This document shows, piece by piece, positions 45,688 to 54,066 of a stretch of 64,000 nt of DNA. Numbering within the stretch: position 1 is the first letter of the stretch; each line of letters starts with the position of its first letter. The position numbers and the translations under genes are program-made. The notes below the pieces were generated by a model. The model did no database searches. It was not told where the DNA came from and saw only the letters and a program-made list of their open reading frames with translations. Source of the DNA: an uncultured Lachnospiraceae bacterium (GTDB lineage Bacteria; Bacillota; Clostridia; Lachnospirales; Lachnospiraceae); assembly GCA_934351255.1 (NCBI GenBank), contig CAKRJH010000014.1, positions 5,060 to 69,059 on the forward strand, written 5' to 3'.

Positions 45688-47232
45688 CCGGGTGGTCCAC
45701 TCCGAACAATCCCAGACAGAGGTAGCCAGACCATGATAAAACTCCGGTTCGTGGCATACCATCAGGATGCTGCCCTTGTACTCTTTCAGAGCGCGTTTCA
45801 GCTCCTCCTTGGCATCCACATCCAGGTGGTTGGTCGGCTCGTCCAGAAGCAGAATATTCGTCTGCTTATTGATCAGTTTGCACAGACGGACCTTGGCCTG
45901 CTCTCCTCCGGAGAGAACGCGGACCAGACTCTCAATGTGCTTGGTGGTCAGGCCGCATTTGGCCAGGGCCGAGCGCACTTCAAACTGGTTAAATGCCGGA
46001 AATTCCTGCCAGATTTCCTCGATACAGGTCGTGCTGACGGACTGATCCATCTCCTGCTCAAAGTAGCCGATCTCCAGATAATCTCCAAGTTCCACACTTC
46101 CGGACAGAGGCGGGATCAATCCCAGAATACTTTTTAACAACGTGGTCTTTCCGATGCCGTTGGCACCGGTCAGGACCACTTTTTCTCCTCTCTCCATCGT
46201 GAGATTTAACGCGCTGGACAGCGGATCATCGTATCCGATGACCAGATCATGGGTCCGGAAAATATACCGGCTCGGCGCACGCGCCGTAAGAAAGACAAAT
46301 TCCGGCTTCGGCTTTTCCTGATCCAGTTCGATCAGATCCATCTTGTCGAGCTTTTTCTGACGGGACATGGCCATATTTCTCGTGGCCACCCTCGCCTTAT
46401 TTCTCGCCACAAAGTCCTTGAGCTGCGCGATCTCCTTTTGCTGCTTGTGATAAGCGGCTTCCTTCTGCGCTTTCTTCATCTCATAAACTTCCATGAATTT
46501 GTCATAGTCCCCGACATAGCGGTTCAACTCGCGGTTGTCCATGTGATAGATCAGATTGACCACGCTGTTCAGGAACGGAATGTCATGAGAGATCAGGATA
46601 AATGCATTTTCATAGTCATTGAGATAACGTTTCAGCCACTCAATATGTTCCGCATCCAGATAGTTTGTCGGCTCATCCAACAGCAGGATATCCGGCTTCT
46701 CCAGAAGCAGTTTGGCCATGAGCACCTTCGTTCTCTGCCCTCCCGAAAGATCTGTGACATCGGTGTCCAGTCCCAGATCCAGAAGACCCAGTGCCCTGGC
46801 CACCTCCTCCACTTTGGCATCGATCATATAGAAGTCATGCATCGTCAGCATGTCCTGGATCGTGCCGGCCTCTTCCATGCAGGCATCCATCTCCTCCGGC
46901 GTACATTCTCCCAGTTTTTCATAGATGGCATTCATCTGCTGCTCCATCTCAAACAGAAAGTCAAACGCCGAGCGGAGCACGTCACCCATCGTCATGCCCT
47001 TCTCCAGGGCAGTATGCTGGTCCAGATACCCCACCCTCACGTTTTTGGCCCACTCGATCGTGCCCTCATCCGGCATCAGTTTATGCGTGATAATGTTCAT
47101 AAACGTGGATTTTCCCTCGCCGTTGGCTCCGATCAGGCCAATGTGCTCACCCTTGAGCAGACGAAACGATACGTCCTCAAAGATGGCGCGGTCTCCAAAT
47201 CCATGGCTCAGATGTTCAACATTTAATATCAT
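45682..47232 (-). CDS. ABC-F family ATPase, 516 aa
   Basis: Two ABC domains on one chain with no membrane helices: GANGEGKSTF with LSGGQRTKVLMAKLLLEKPD and DEPTNYLD, then GANGIGKTTLL with LSGGEQAKVRL and DEPTNHLD. The linker between them is charged (about 240-310). ABC-F proteins act on the ribosome as translation factors or antibiotic-protection proteins. The length and lack of a long extension fit the YbiT/YkpA type better than resistance proteins. Assignment within the family is not certain. Confidence 0.9.
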   Translation of the reverse strand: MILNVEHLSHGFGDRAIFEDVSFRLLKGEHIGLIGANGEGKSTFMNIITHKLMPDEGTIEWAKNVRVGYLDQHTALEKGMTMGDVLRSAFDFLFEMEQQMNAIYEKLGECTPEEMDACMEEAGTIQDMLTMHDFYMIDAKVEEVARALGLLDLGLDTDVTDLSGGQRTKVLMAKLLLEKPDILLLDEPTNYLDAEHIEWLKRYLNDYENAFILISHDIPFLNSVVNLIYHMDNRELNRYVGDYDKFMEVYEMKKAQKEAAYHKQQKEIAQLKDFVARNKARVATRNMAMSRQKKLDKMDLIELDQEKPKPEFVFLTARAPSRYIFRTHDLVIGYDDPLSSALNLTMERGEKVVLTGANGIGKTTLLKSILGLIPPLSGSVELGDYLEIGYFEQEMDQSVSTTCIEEIWQEFPAFNQFEVRSALAKCGLTTKHIESLVRVLSGGEQAKVRLCKLINKQTNILLLDEPTNHLDVDAKEELKRALKEYKGSILMVCHEPEFYHGLATSVWDCSEWTTRL

Positions 47233-47294
47233 ACTCTTCTAAAGCGCGTCCTGCGCAGTCCTTTCTTCTTTGGTAACAGCTCACCGTTCCATTC

Positions 47295-48638
47295 CTAGTT
47301 CCAGTTCAAAGAATCCTCAAATTCCTCCACACTGCTGTATGTCGTGGATCCGTAGGTGATGACTTTGAGTGCCGGATAATCAGAATCACCGGCTCCAAAC
47401 AGCTCTTCTCCCAGATTCTCCTCTGCCACAGCAGCAGGAATATAGATGCTCTCGAGGTTCGTGCAGTGATAAAATGCTCTGTCTCCGATGGCGCGTACGC
47501 TCTCAGGAAGAACTACATTTACCACACCGCTGTGACGGAATGCACTTGGTCCGATCGCCAGGGTATCTGCCGGGATCACCGTATTTTCATTTCCGAAAAT
47601 CAGGGTGTTAGTTGCGGTCTCCATGATTCCCTGACAGTTGTTTCTGCTGTCATATACTGTATTGGCAGGGTCTACGGAAATACCGGAGATGCTGCTCTTG
47701 GCAAAGCTCTGGGAACCGATGGATTTTACAGACGCCGGAATGACGATCGGCGCGTCAGTCTCGGAATCCTGTCCTCTGTTCACTCCATAGAATGCGTAAT
47801 ATCCGATCGCCTCGGTGTTCCCAGGGATCACGGCACTCTGACTTCCTATCCACAGGGTGTTGGTGGCCGTTTCCATGATAGCGCCACAGTCATTGCGGCT
47901 GTCATAGACAGGGTTGCCCTCTTCCACGGTGAACTTTACGACATTGGAATTCAGAAATGCTGCCTTGTCAATGTCTGTGATCGTCTTCGGGATGGTAATG
48001 TTCCAGAGATAGGTACAATCGTCAAATGCTTTGGATCCAATCTCTGTGACGGTGGAAGGGAACTCCACGTAGGTCGCCGTCTCCGGATTTAACACATCCT
48101 CCACGGTAAGACCGTCTTCGGAAATCTGTAACTCTGCCTTGACCGGATTCTCCTCCGGATTTGGAGTCGGTGTCACAACCGGTGCCGGCGTTGGCACTGC
48201 GGTCGGTGCTGTAGTTGGTGCCACAGTCGGTGCTGCAGTTGGTGCCACGGTTGGCTTAACCGTCGGTTTTGCGGTCGGGCTCGTCGTAACTGCCGGCTTT
48301 GGTGTCGCCTGCGTGGCCGCCTTGACCTTGATCTTAAATTTGTACTGTTTCTTTCCTACTTTGCCGACGATCACCGCTGTTCCCACAGCAATCCCCTTGA
48401 CCCTGCAGGGATTTTTCTTTGCTCTGGTCAGCTTAATGTACTTGCCACCTTTTTTTACTTTCCAGACTGCCTTTTTCTTTTTGGTCGCTGTGATCATCGG
48501 TGAAACCGTCTTCCCTACCTTTACCGGCAGAGTGATCACTGCTTTGGCGTCTGCCTTCTGAGGCGCTGCGCCTGCTCCCGTTCCACTGATTACAACTGCC
48601 GCCGCCATGGCTGCAGCCATCCATTTTCTCCAGTTCAT
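47295..48638 (-). CDS. Secreted BspA-type leucine-rich-repeat protein, 447 aa
   Basis: Signal peptide (MNWRKWMAAAMAAAVVIS..., cleavage near ADA). A Lys-rich Ig-like domain follows (about 35-115), then a Pro/Thr/Ala linker (about 118-165). LRR_5 repeats then run to the end (EIGSKAFDDCTYLWNITIP, IDKAAFLNSN, IGYYAFYGVN, IGDRAFYHCTNLESI). GGAGG lies 7 nt before the ATG at 48638. The frame upstream to 48791 is a hairpin-rich leader. BspA-type proteins often bind host or microbial surfaces. Anchoring to the wall is inferred. Confidence 0.85.
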   Translation of the reverse strand: MNWRKWMAAAMAAAVVISGTGAGAAPQKADAKAVITLPVKVGKTVSPMITATKKKKAVWKVKKGGKYIKLTRAKKNPCRVKGIAVGTAVIVGKVGKKQYKFKIKVKAATQATPKPAVTTSPTAKPTVKPTVAPTAAPTVAPTTAPTAVPTPAPVVTPTPNPEENPVKAELQISEDGLTVEDVLNPETATYVEFPSTVTEIGSKAFDDCTYLWNITIPKTITDIDKAAFLNSNVVKFTVEEGNPVYDSRNDCGAIMETATNTLWIGSQSAVIPGNTEAIGYYAFYGVNRGQDSETDAPIVIPASVKSIGSQSFAKSSISGISVDPANTVYDSRNNCQGIMETATNTLIFGNENTVIPADTLAIGPSAFRHSGVVNVVLPESVRAIGDRAFYHCTNLESIYIPAAVAEENLGEELFGAGDSDYPALKVITYGSTTYSSVEEFEDSLNWN

Positions 48639-48681
48639 ATAATTTCCTCCATTCCGCAGACGCATAGTGTCGAAGGAACGC

Positions 48682-48783
48682 GAGCAAAATGTCAGATTTT
48701 GCTCTGCGATTAAGGCTACTTTGTGGCGTCTGCGACACAAATAGCCCGTGCGAAAATACTGCATCAGCGGTATTTTCACACTA
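48682..48783. other. Three consecutive hairpins upstream of the LRR gene
   Basis: GAGCAAAAT / ATTTTGCTC (48682-48704), GGCTAcTTTGTG / CACAAAtAGCC (48714-48746) and GTGcGAAAATACtGC / GCgGTATTTTCaCAC (48750-48783) follow one another. They lie in the LRR gene's 5' leader. The region 48784-48983 up to the symporter gene holds no other gene, only AT-rich promoter-like sequence. Confidence 0.7.
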
Positions 48784-48983
48784 TTCTCCATTCTGAAGCG
48801 TTTTCGCTTCTCTCTGATTATAACACGATGTGTGCCGCATGCTATATCCTTTTTCCTATCTCTGGAAATCTTAAGAATTATTCTGTATCCATCTTATCAT
48901 AGTCTTTGTTATATATCATGGTTTTTGGGTTTTGGTTTGTGGTATACTGGGAAAGACTGAATAAAATACGTTAGGAGGAACAC

Positions 48984-50519
48984 ATGTTAAAACTACTCAT
49001 CTTAATCGTTTACTTTGCAGTGCTGATCGGAATCGGCCTGTACTGCAAAAAACACACCACCGATGTCAAGGGATTTGTTCTGGGCGGCCGCAGTGTTGGC
49101 CCCTGGCTCACCGCATTTGCCTATGGCACGTCCTACTTTTCCGCCGTGGTCTTCGTCGGATACGCCGGTCAGTTTGGCTGGAAATACGGTATCTCTACAA
49201 CATGGGCCGGCATCGGCAACGCCGTGATCGGTTCCCTGCTCGCCTGGGTTGTGCTGGGACGCCGCACCCGTATCATGAGCCAGCATCTGGACTCTGCCAC
49301 CATGCCTCAGTTTTTTGGCGAGCGGTTCGGCAGCCGTCCCCTCAAGATCGGTGCTTCCGTGATCATCTTCATTTTCCTGATCCCGTACACCGCATCTTTG
49401 TACAATGGACTTTCCCGTCTGTTTGGAATGGCTTTTGATATTGATTATTCTGTGTGCATTATCCTGATGGCCGTGCTGACCGCGATCTATGTCATTGCCG
49501 GAGGTTACATGGCAACCGCCATCAATGACTTCATCCAGGGAATCATCATGTTGTTCGGTATCGTGGCTGTGATCGCTGCCGTCCTGGTCAGCAAGGGAGG
49601 TTTCACCGAGGCCCTGCAGGGACTGGCCCGCGTCAATGATCCGGCTGTTTCCGACACACCGGGAATCTTTGCTTCCTTCTTCGGCCCGGATCCTCTGAAT
49701 CTTCTGTTCGTTGTCATCCTTACCTCTCTGGGTACCTGGGGACTGCCACAGATGGTCCAGAAATTCTACGCGATCAAGGACGAAGAATCCATCAAGACCG
49801 GAACCATCATCTCTACGATCTTTGCGCTGGTCGTATCCGGCGGATGCTATTTTCTCGGAGGTTTCGGACGTCTGTTCTCCGATCAGATCGACATTGAGGC
49901 CAATGGATTTGACTCCATTATCCCGACCATGCTGTCCGGACTCTCTCCGGTACTGATCGCGCTGGTAGTGATCCTGGTGCTCTCCGCATCCATGTCCACG
50001 CTGTCCTCTCTGGTTATTGCATCCAGTTCTACACTGACCATCGACTTCCTCAAGGACAATTTCATCAAGAACATGAGTGAGAAGAAGCAGGTTCTGATGA
50101 TCCGTATACTGGTCGTGGTATTTATCGCCATCTCCTGCGTACTGGCACTGATCCAATACAAGAGTGCCGTCACCTTTATCGCACAGCTTATGGGTGTATC
50201 CTGGGGTGCACTGGCCGGAGCATTTCTGGCGCCATTCATGTACTCCCTGTATGGGAAATGGGTCTCCAAAGCATCCTGCTGGGTATGCTTCATCTTCAGT
50301 TCTGTGCTGATGATCGCAAACATTTTCCTGCGCGCGTCATTCCCGGTGATCCTGCAGAGCCCGATCAACTGTGGTGCCGTTGCCATGCTGGCCGGTCTGG
50401 TCATCGTACCGGTAGTCAGCCTGTTTACTCCAAAGCCGGACAAAACACTGGTAGACTCCGCATTTGCCTGCTATGACAAGGAGACCAAGGTTAAACAGAA
50501 AACAGCACTTGGCGAATAA
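48984..50519 (+). CDS. Sodium/solute symporter (SSS family), 511 aa
   Basis: About thirteen membrane helices. The opening VYFAVLIGIGLYCKKHT, FVLGGRSVGPWLTAFAYGTS and the later GGYMATAINDFIQGIIM are typical of the SSS/PutP family, which takes up proline, pantothenate, sugars or carboxylates with Na+. AGGAGG lies just before the ATG. The amidohydrolase gene follows after 21 nt, so the substrate may be that enzyme's substrate or product. Substrate not predictable. Confidence 0.9.
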   Translation: MLKLLILIVYFAVLIGIGLYCKKHTTDVKGFVLGGRSVGPWLTAFAYGTSYFSAVVFVGYAGQFGWKYGISTTWAGIGNAVIGSLLAWVVLGRRTRIMSQHLDSATMPQFFGERFGSRPLKIGASVIIFIFLIPYTASLYNGLSRLFGMAFDIDYSVCIILMAVLTAIYVIAGGYMATAINDFIQGIIMLFGIVAVIAAVLVSKGGFTEALQGLARVNDPAVSDTPGIFASFFGPDPLNLLFVVILTSLGTWGLPQMVQKFYAIKDEESIKTGTIISTIFALVVSGGCYFLGGFGRLFSDQIDIEANGFDSIIPTMLSGLSPVLIALVVILVLSASMSTLSSLVIASSSTLTIDFLKDNFIKNMSEKKQVLMIRILVVVFIAISCVLALIQYKSAVTFIAQLMGVSWGALAGAFLAPFMYSLYGKWVSKASCWVCFIFSSVLMIANIFLRASFPVILQSPINCGAVAMLAGLVIVPVVSLFTPKPDKTLVDSAFACYDKETKVKQKTALGE

Positions 50520-50540
50520 CTTTATGAAAAGAGGTTTCCC

Positions 50541-51395
50541 ATGGGATATATCGACATTCATACACATTCATTTCCTGAAAAAATCGCTGCGAGAGCGGTC
50601 GACAAGCTGCAGCACTCCGGACATGTCACTGCCTATTCTGACGGAACATGTCAGGGGCTGATCGATCAGATGGCCCGCTGTGGGTTCGACTACTCGGTGA
50701 TCGTGCCGGTGGTGACCAGACCGGAGCAGTATGAGACGATCAACCGCGTTGCAGCCTCCGTCAATGAGACCTCCGCACAGACCGGTCTGATCTCCTTTGG
50801 AGGCATTCACCCGGACAATGAAAATTATATTGATATTCTGACAGATCTGAAAGAACAGGGATTTAAGGGAATCAAACTTCATCCCGTGTTTCAGAAAACC
50901 GATATCGATGATCCCGGATACCTGCGCGTCATTGACTGTGCCAGCGAGCTTGGACTACTCACTCTGATCCACGGAGGTTATGATTTCAGTTTCCCCGGCT
51001 GGGCACAGGTTACCCCAGAGAAAACCCGCCATATGCTCGACGAGGTTCACCCCTCCGGCATCATCATGGCTCACATGGGCGGCTGGGGATGTTGGGACGC
51101 CGTCTGGGACAAGCTGATCGGGCAGGATATCTGTTTTGATGTCTCCTTCACGTATATCCCTGTAAGAAACCGGCCCGGAGCAGTCCCGGCTATGCGGCCG
51201 GATACTCCGATTCTGCCGATGGACGAGCTGGTCCGGATGATCCGGACACATGGCGCAGACCGCATTTTATTTGGCAGCGACAGCCCGTGGAGCGATCCCG
51301 CAGAGGCAGTGCAGCTTCTGCAGGAGAGCGCACTCACCCCGGAGGAACTGGATCTGATCCTGGACAAAAATGCACGCCGGATGCTTGGGTTATAA
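50541..51395 (+). CDS. Amidohydrolase-2 family metal-dependent hydrolase, 284 aa
   Basis: TIM-barrel hydrolase. Metal and catalytic residues are seen as IDIHTHSFP (HxH), GIKLHP (Lys), LIHGGYD, IMAHMGGWG and FGSDSPW (Asp). The family hydrolyses or decarboxylates cyclic and aromatic acids. Exact reaction unknown. AGAGG lies before the ATG. It is in an operon with the symporter at 48984-50519. Confidence 0.85.
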   Translation: MGYIDIHTHSFPEKIAARAVDKLQHSGHVTAYSDGTCQGLIDQMARCGFDYSVIVPVVTRPEQYETINRVAASVNETSAQTGLISFGGIHPDNENYIDILTDLKEQGFKGIKLHPVFQKTDIDDPGYLRVIDCASELGLLTLIHGGYDFSFPGWAQVTPEKTRHMLDEVHPSGIIMAHMGGWGCWDAVWDKLIGQDICFDVSFTYIPVRNRPGAVPAMRPDTPILPMDELVRMIRTHGADRILFGSDSPWSDPAEAVQLLQESALTPEELDLILDKNARRMLGL

Positions 51396-51426
51396 TCCGG
51401 CTCTATCCTTATATTCTATACACAAG

Positions 51427-51505
51427 AAAGAAGATCGAAGCAAACCATGACACCGGCCCGATATTCCGGGCACCTGTCTCGCTGTTACCTCGATCTTCTT
51501 TTTAT
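51427..51505. terminator. Long terminator hairpin between convergent genes
   Basis: AAGAAGATCGA pairs with TCGATCTTCTT around a 56-nt loop that has an inner GCCCGATATTCCGGGC stem, and T runs follow on the plus strand. It ends the symporter-amidohydrolase message and probably also serves the protease gene. Confidence 0.75.
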
Positions 51506-51508
51506 TCT

Positions 51509-54043
51509 TTATCTGACCGTGCATCCGGTCTTTTTAAATAATTTCTTATATTGTTTTCGGCACTTCTTCGGCACCTTGATCACCAGCTTCTTTGGCGTCC
51601 CTCGGAATGCATTTGCAGCCACACTGGTCAGGCTCTGACATTTGACCGTGAGTTTCTTTAACTTCACTGCCTTTGAAAATGCCTTCGCGTTAATTGCGGT
51701 TATCTTCCAGTTTACACCGCCATATGCCACCTTTTTCGGCAGCGTTATCGCTGTCGAAGTCTTTTTTTGCGCACTGACTCCTGCAACTGCCACACATCCC
51801 TGCGCCTTGACCTGATAGATCAATCCTCCGGATACAAACCTGCTGCCCTTGACCAATGCCGTTGCTGTGTCCGTGGAATCCTGCGGTCCCTGCGTCGCAT
51901 CAGGTACCGGTTTTGTCGTGGCTGTCGCCTGCGGTATGGCTGACGGCTTCGCACTCTCTGTCACTCCCGGCTTCACCGTGGCTGTCGTCTGCGGTGTGGC
52001 TGACGGCTTCGCACTCTCTGCCGCTCCCGGTTTCACCGTGGCTGTCGCCTGCGGTGTGGCTGTCGGTCTCGCGCTCTCTGCCGCTCCCGGTTTCACCGTG
52101 GCTGTCGCCTGCGGTGTGGCTGACGGCTTCGCACTCTCTGCCGCTCCCGGTTTCACCGTGGCTGTCGCCTGCGGTGTGGATGACGGTTTCGCACTCTCTG
52201 CCGCTCCCGGCTTCACCGTGGCTGTCGCCTGCGGTGTGGATGACGGTCTCGTGCTCTCTGCCGCTCCCGGCTTCGCCGTGGCTGTCGCCTGCGGTGTGGC
52301 TGTCGGTTTCGCACTCTCTGCCGCTCCCGGCTTCACCGTGGCTGTCGCCTGCGGTGTGGCTGACGGCTGCTCGCTTGCTGTCACACCCGGATTTTCTGTG
52401 ACGATTGGCTCCTGCGTTTCCTCAGCCCCCGGCGTTGCAGCCGGCTTTGTCTCCTCCGGATCCAACGTATCATTTTCCTGCGTGTACGCCTTGATGCGGA
52501 AATTATATCCCATCTGACTGTAATCCGACCAACTTCTTCCACTGTCATTGCAGAAGCTCTCGCCCTTCTGGGCATTGGCTGTCACCGAAAACATTCCATA
52601 CTCACGGCTTCCATCGATGGAAGCCGAAATTTTTTCTCCATCCTTACGACTCACCGTAAATACCACAGAAAAATCTTCTTCCTCGGACAAAGCGACCGGC
52701 TCTTCCAGATCCACCGTATGAAATCCGGCATAGTCAAACGTTCCCGTCTGTACAGCCACACGATCTCCCGATGTCGGCGTCGTCCTGTCCGAAAGATTCT
52801 TATAGATCTCCAACGTGTATTCCGTCTGCGGTGACATCAGCTCAACAGAAACACTTTTCAAAAGCTCGTTTCCACTGCCTTTTGCCTGCACATCAAACAC
52901 ATTGGCCAATGACCCTCCACTGCTCATATCCAACTTGTAGGAACCATGCACAGAGCCATCGTACTGATAGTTATAATCAACCTGGCCGGCCTCTGCTGCC
53001 TCCAATGCCCAGGCCTCATCATTGCCCAGTGACAGATCCTCATAAGAGATCCACATATATCCATTGTCATAATCTCCGGTCCCCCAGGAATTACGCACCA
53101 GCCACGCTCCATCCTCATCCGGACGGCAGGCTGACGAAAAATTCTGTGCCGGGTAGTCATCATCCCATCCCACCAGCGTCACTGCATGATTGGTAGCCTG
53201 TGTCTTCTTCTGACAATACGTGTGAACCTTATCCAGCAGTCTTGCCGAATAATACGTCTTATCATGATAATATGCTGATACCACACAGCCATACCGAAGA
53301 ATCAGATTTTTGATAATCTCCTTGTCCTGCATAGACACCATATAGGCATTCTTCAAATGATAGTCCCATGCATTCTGCAGATCCTCCTTCAACACCGGAG
53401 CCGCATCCTTGCCCTGACCGCTTGGATACACCAGCGAAGTGTCTGTACTCTCCTGTGCAACTCCATACCAGTTCTCCAGGGTACGGATTCCGTACAATGC
53501 CGATCCACCTGCATTCAGATAGGTACTGTCACCTGTATAAACATCCAGATCTCCTCCGTCCATGCCCATATGATCCAGCCCATGATTCCACGCGAAATAC
53601 GCCAGCTGCAGCTCAGACAGATTGATCGCGTCTGCGCCACGGGCCACTGCTTTTTCCTGCAATATCGCCGAAATCTCCTCTGCTGCCACCACGGACATCG
53701 CCCAGCAGGTTCCGTATGGGTTCTGATTACGCACTGCCGGAAGGTACGTGGCATTTACACTCCCATACGCAGCTGGCAATGTCTCTTCCGACAATAATCC
53801 CAATTCCGCAGCATCCGTGTCCTCCTCTATGGATTCTACACGGATTCCGTCATCAATATAGCCTTCTGCCCAGTTGATCTTTGGCTGGACACAGACAATA
53901 TTTCCAGCTGCACTTTCTTTCTCCTGTGTATAAACAGAAGCCGCAAGACACTGTCCTGCAGCTCCTCCCCCAAATACCAATACAGCTGTCATCACAGACG
54001 CAATCGTCCGCTTCACGACATCACGTACAACCCATCTCCTCAT
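51509..54043 (-). CDS. Secreted papain-like (C1A) cysteine protease with repeat linker, 844 aa
   Basis: Signal peptide (about 1-35). The C1A domain follows: RNQNPYGTCWAMS with oxyanion Gln107 and nucleophile Cys113, then NHAVTLVGWDDDY with His and VRNSWGTG with Asn, so the triad is intact. A beta-rich lectin-like part (about 360-520) comes next. A low-complexity Pro/Thr/Ala/Ser linker of about 20-residue units (about 545-715) follows. A C-terminal LRR_5-like module (about 735-844) contains ITAINAKAFSKAVKLKKL. The ATG at 54043 has GGAGG 8 nt upstream. Probably acts at the cell surface on proteins or peptides. Confidence 0.9.
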   Translation of the reverse strand: MRRWVVRDVVKRTIASVMTAVLVFGGGAAGQCLAASVYTQEKESAAGNIVCVQPKINWAEGYIDDGIRVESIEEDTDAAELGLLSEETLPAAYGSVNATYLPAVRNQNPYGTCWAMSVVAAEEISAILQEKAVARGADAINLSELQLAYFAWNHGLDHMGMDGGDLDVYTGDSTYLNAGGSALYGIRTLENWYGVAQESTDTSLVYPSGQGKDAAPVLKEDLQNAWDYHLKNAYMVSMQDKEIIKNLILRYGCVVSAYYHDKTYYSARLLDKVHTYCQKKTQATNHAVTLVGWDDDYPAQNFSSACRPDEDGAWLVRNSWGTGDYDNGYMWISYEDLSLGNDEAWALEAAEAGQVDYNYQYDGSVHGSYKLDMSSGGSLANVFDVQAKGSGNELLKSVSVELMSPQTEYTLEIYKNLSDRTTPTSGDRVAVQTGTFDYAGFHTVDLEEPVALSEEEDFSVVFTVSRKDGEKISASIDGSREYGMFSVTANAQKGESFCNDSGRSWSDYSQMGYNFRIKAYTQENDTLDPEETKPAATPGAEETQEPIVTENPGVTASEQPSATPQATATVKPGAAESAKPTATPQATATAKPGAAESTRPSSTPQATATVKPGAAESAKPSSTPQATATVKPGAAESAKPSATPQATATVKPGAAESARPTATPQATATVKPGAAESAKPSATPQTTATVKPGVTESAKPSAIPQATATTKPVPDATQGPQDSTDTATALVKGSRFVSGGLIYQVKAQGCVAVAGVSAQKKTSTAITLPKKVAYGGVNWKITAINAKAFSKAVKLKKLTVKCQSLTSVAANAFRGTPKKLVIKVPKKCRKQYKKLFKKTGCTVR
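51900..52380. repeat. 60-bp tandem repeat, about 8 copies
   Basis: Exact 60-bp periodicity (TTCACCGTGGCTGTCGCCTG ... CTCTCTGCCGCTCCCGG) within the protease gene, encoding 20-residue units such as PSATPQATATVKPGAAESAK. Copies differ mostly in one or two codons, so copy number probably varies between strains. Confidence 0.95.
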
Positions 54044-54066
54044 AGGCAATGCCTCCTGTTTATATA

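Noticed and set aside
49002..50156. 384-codon minus-strand frame rich in His, Asp and Gln
   Set aside because: Antisense shadow of the sodium/solute symporter. The composition is typical of reverse-strand reading.
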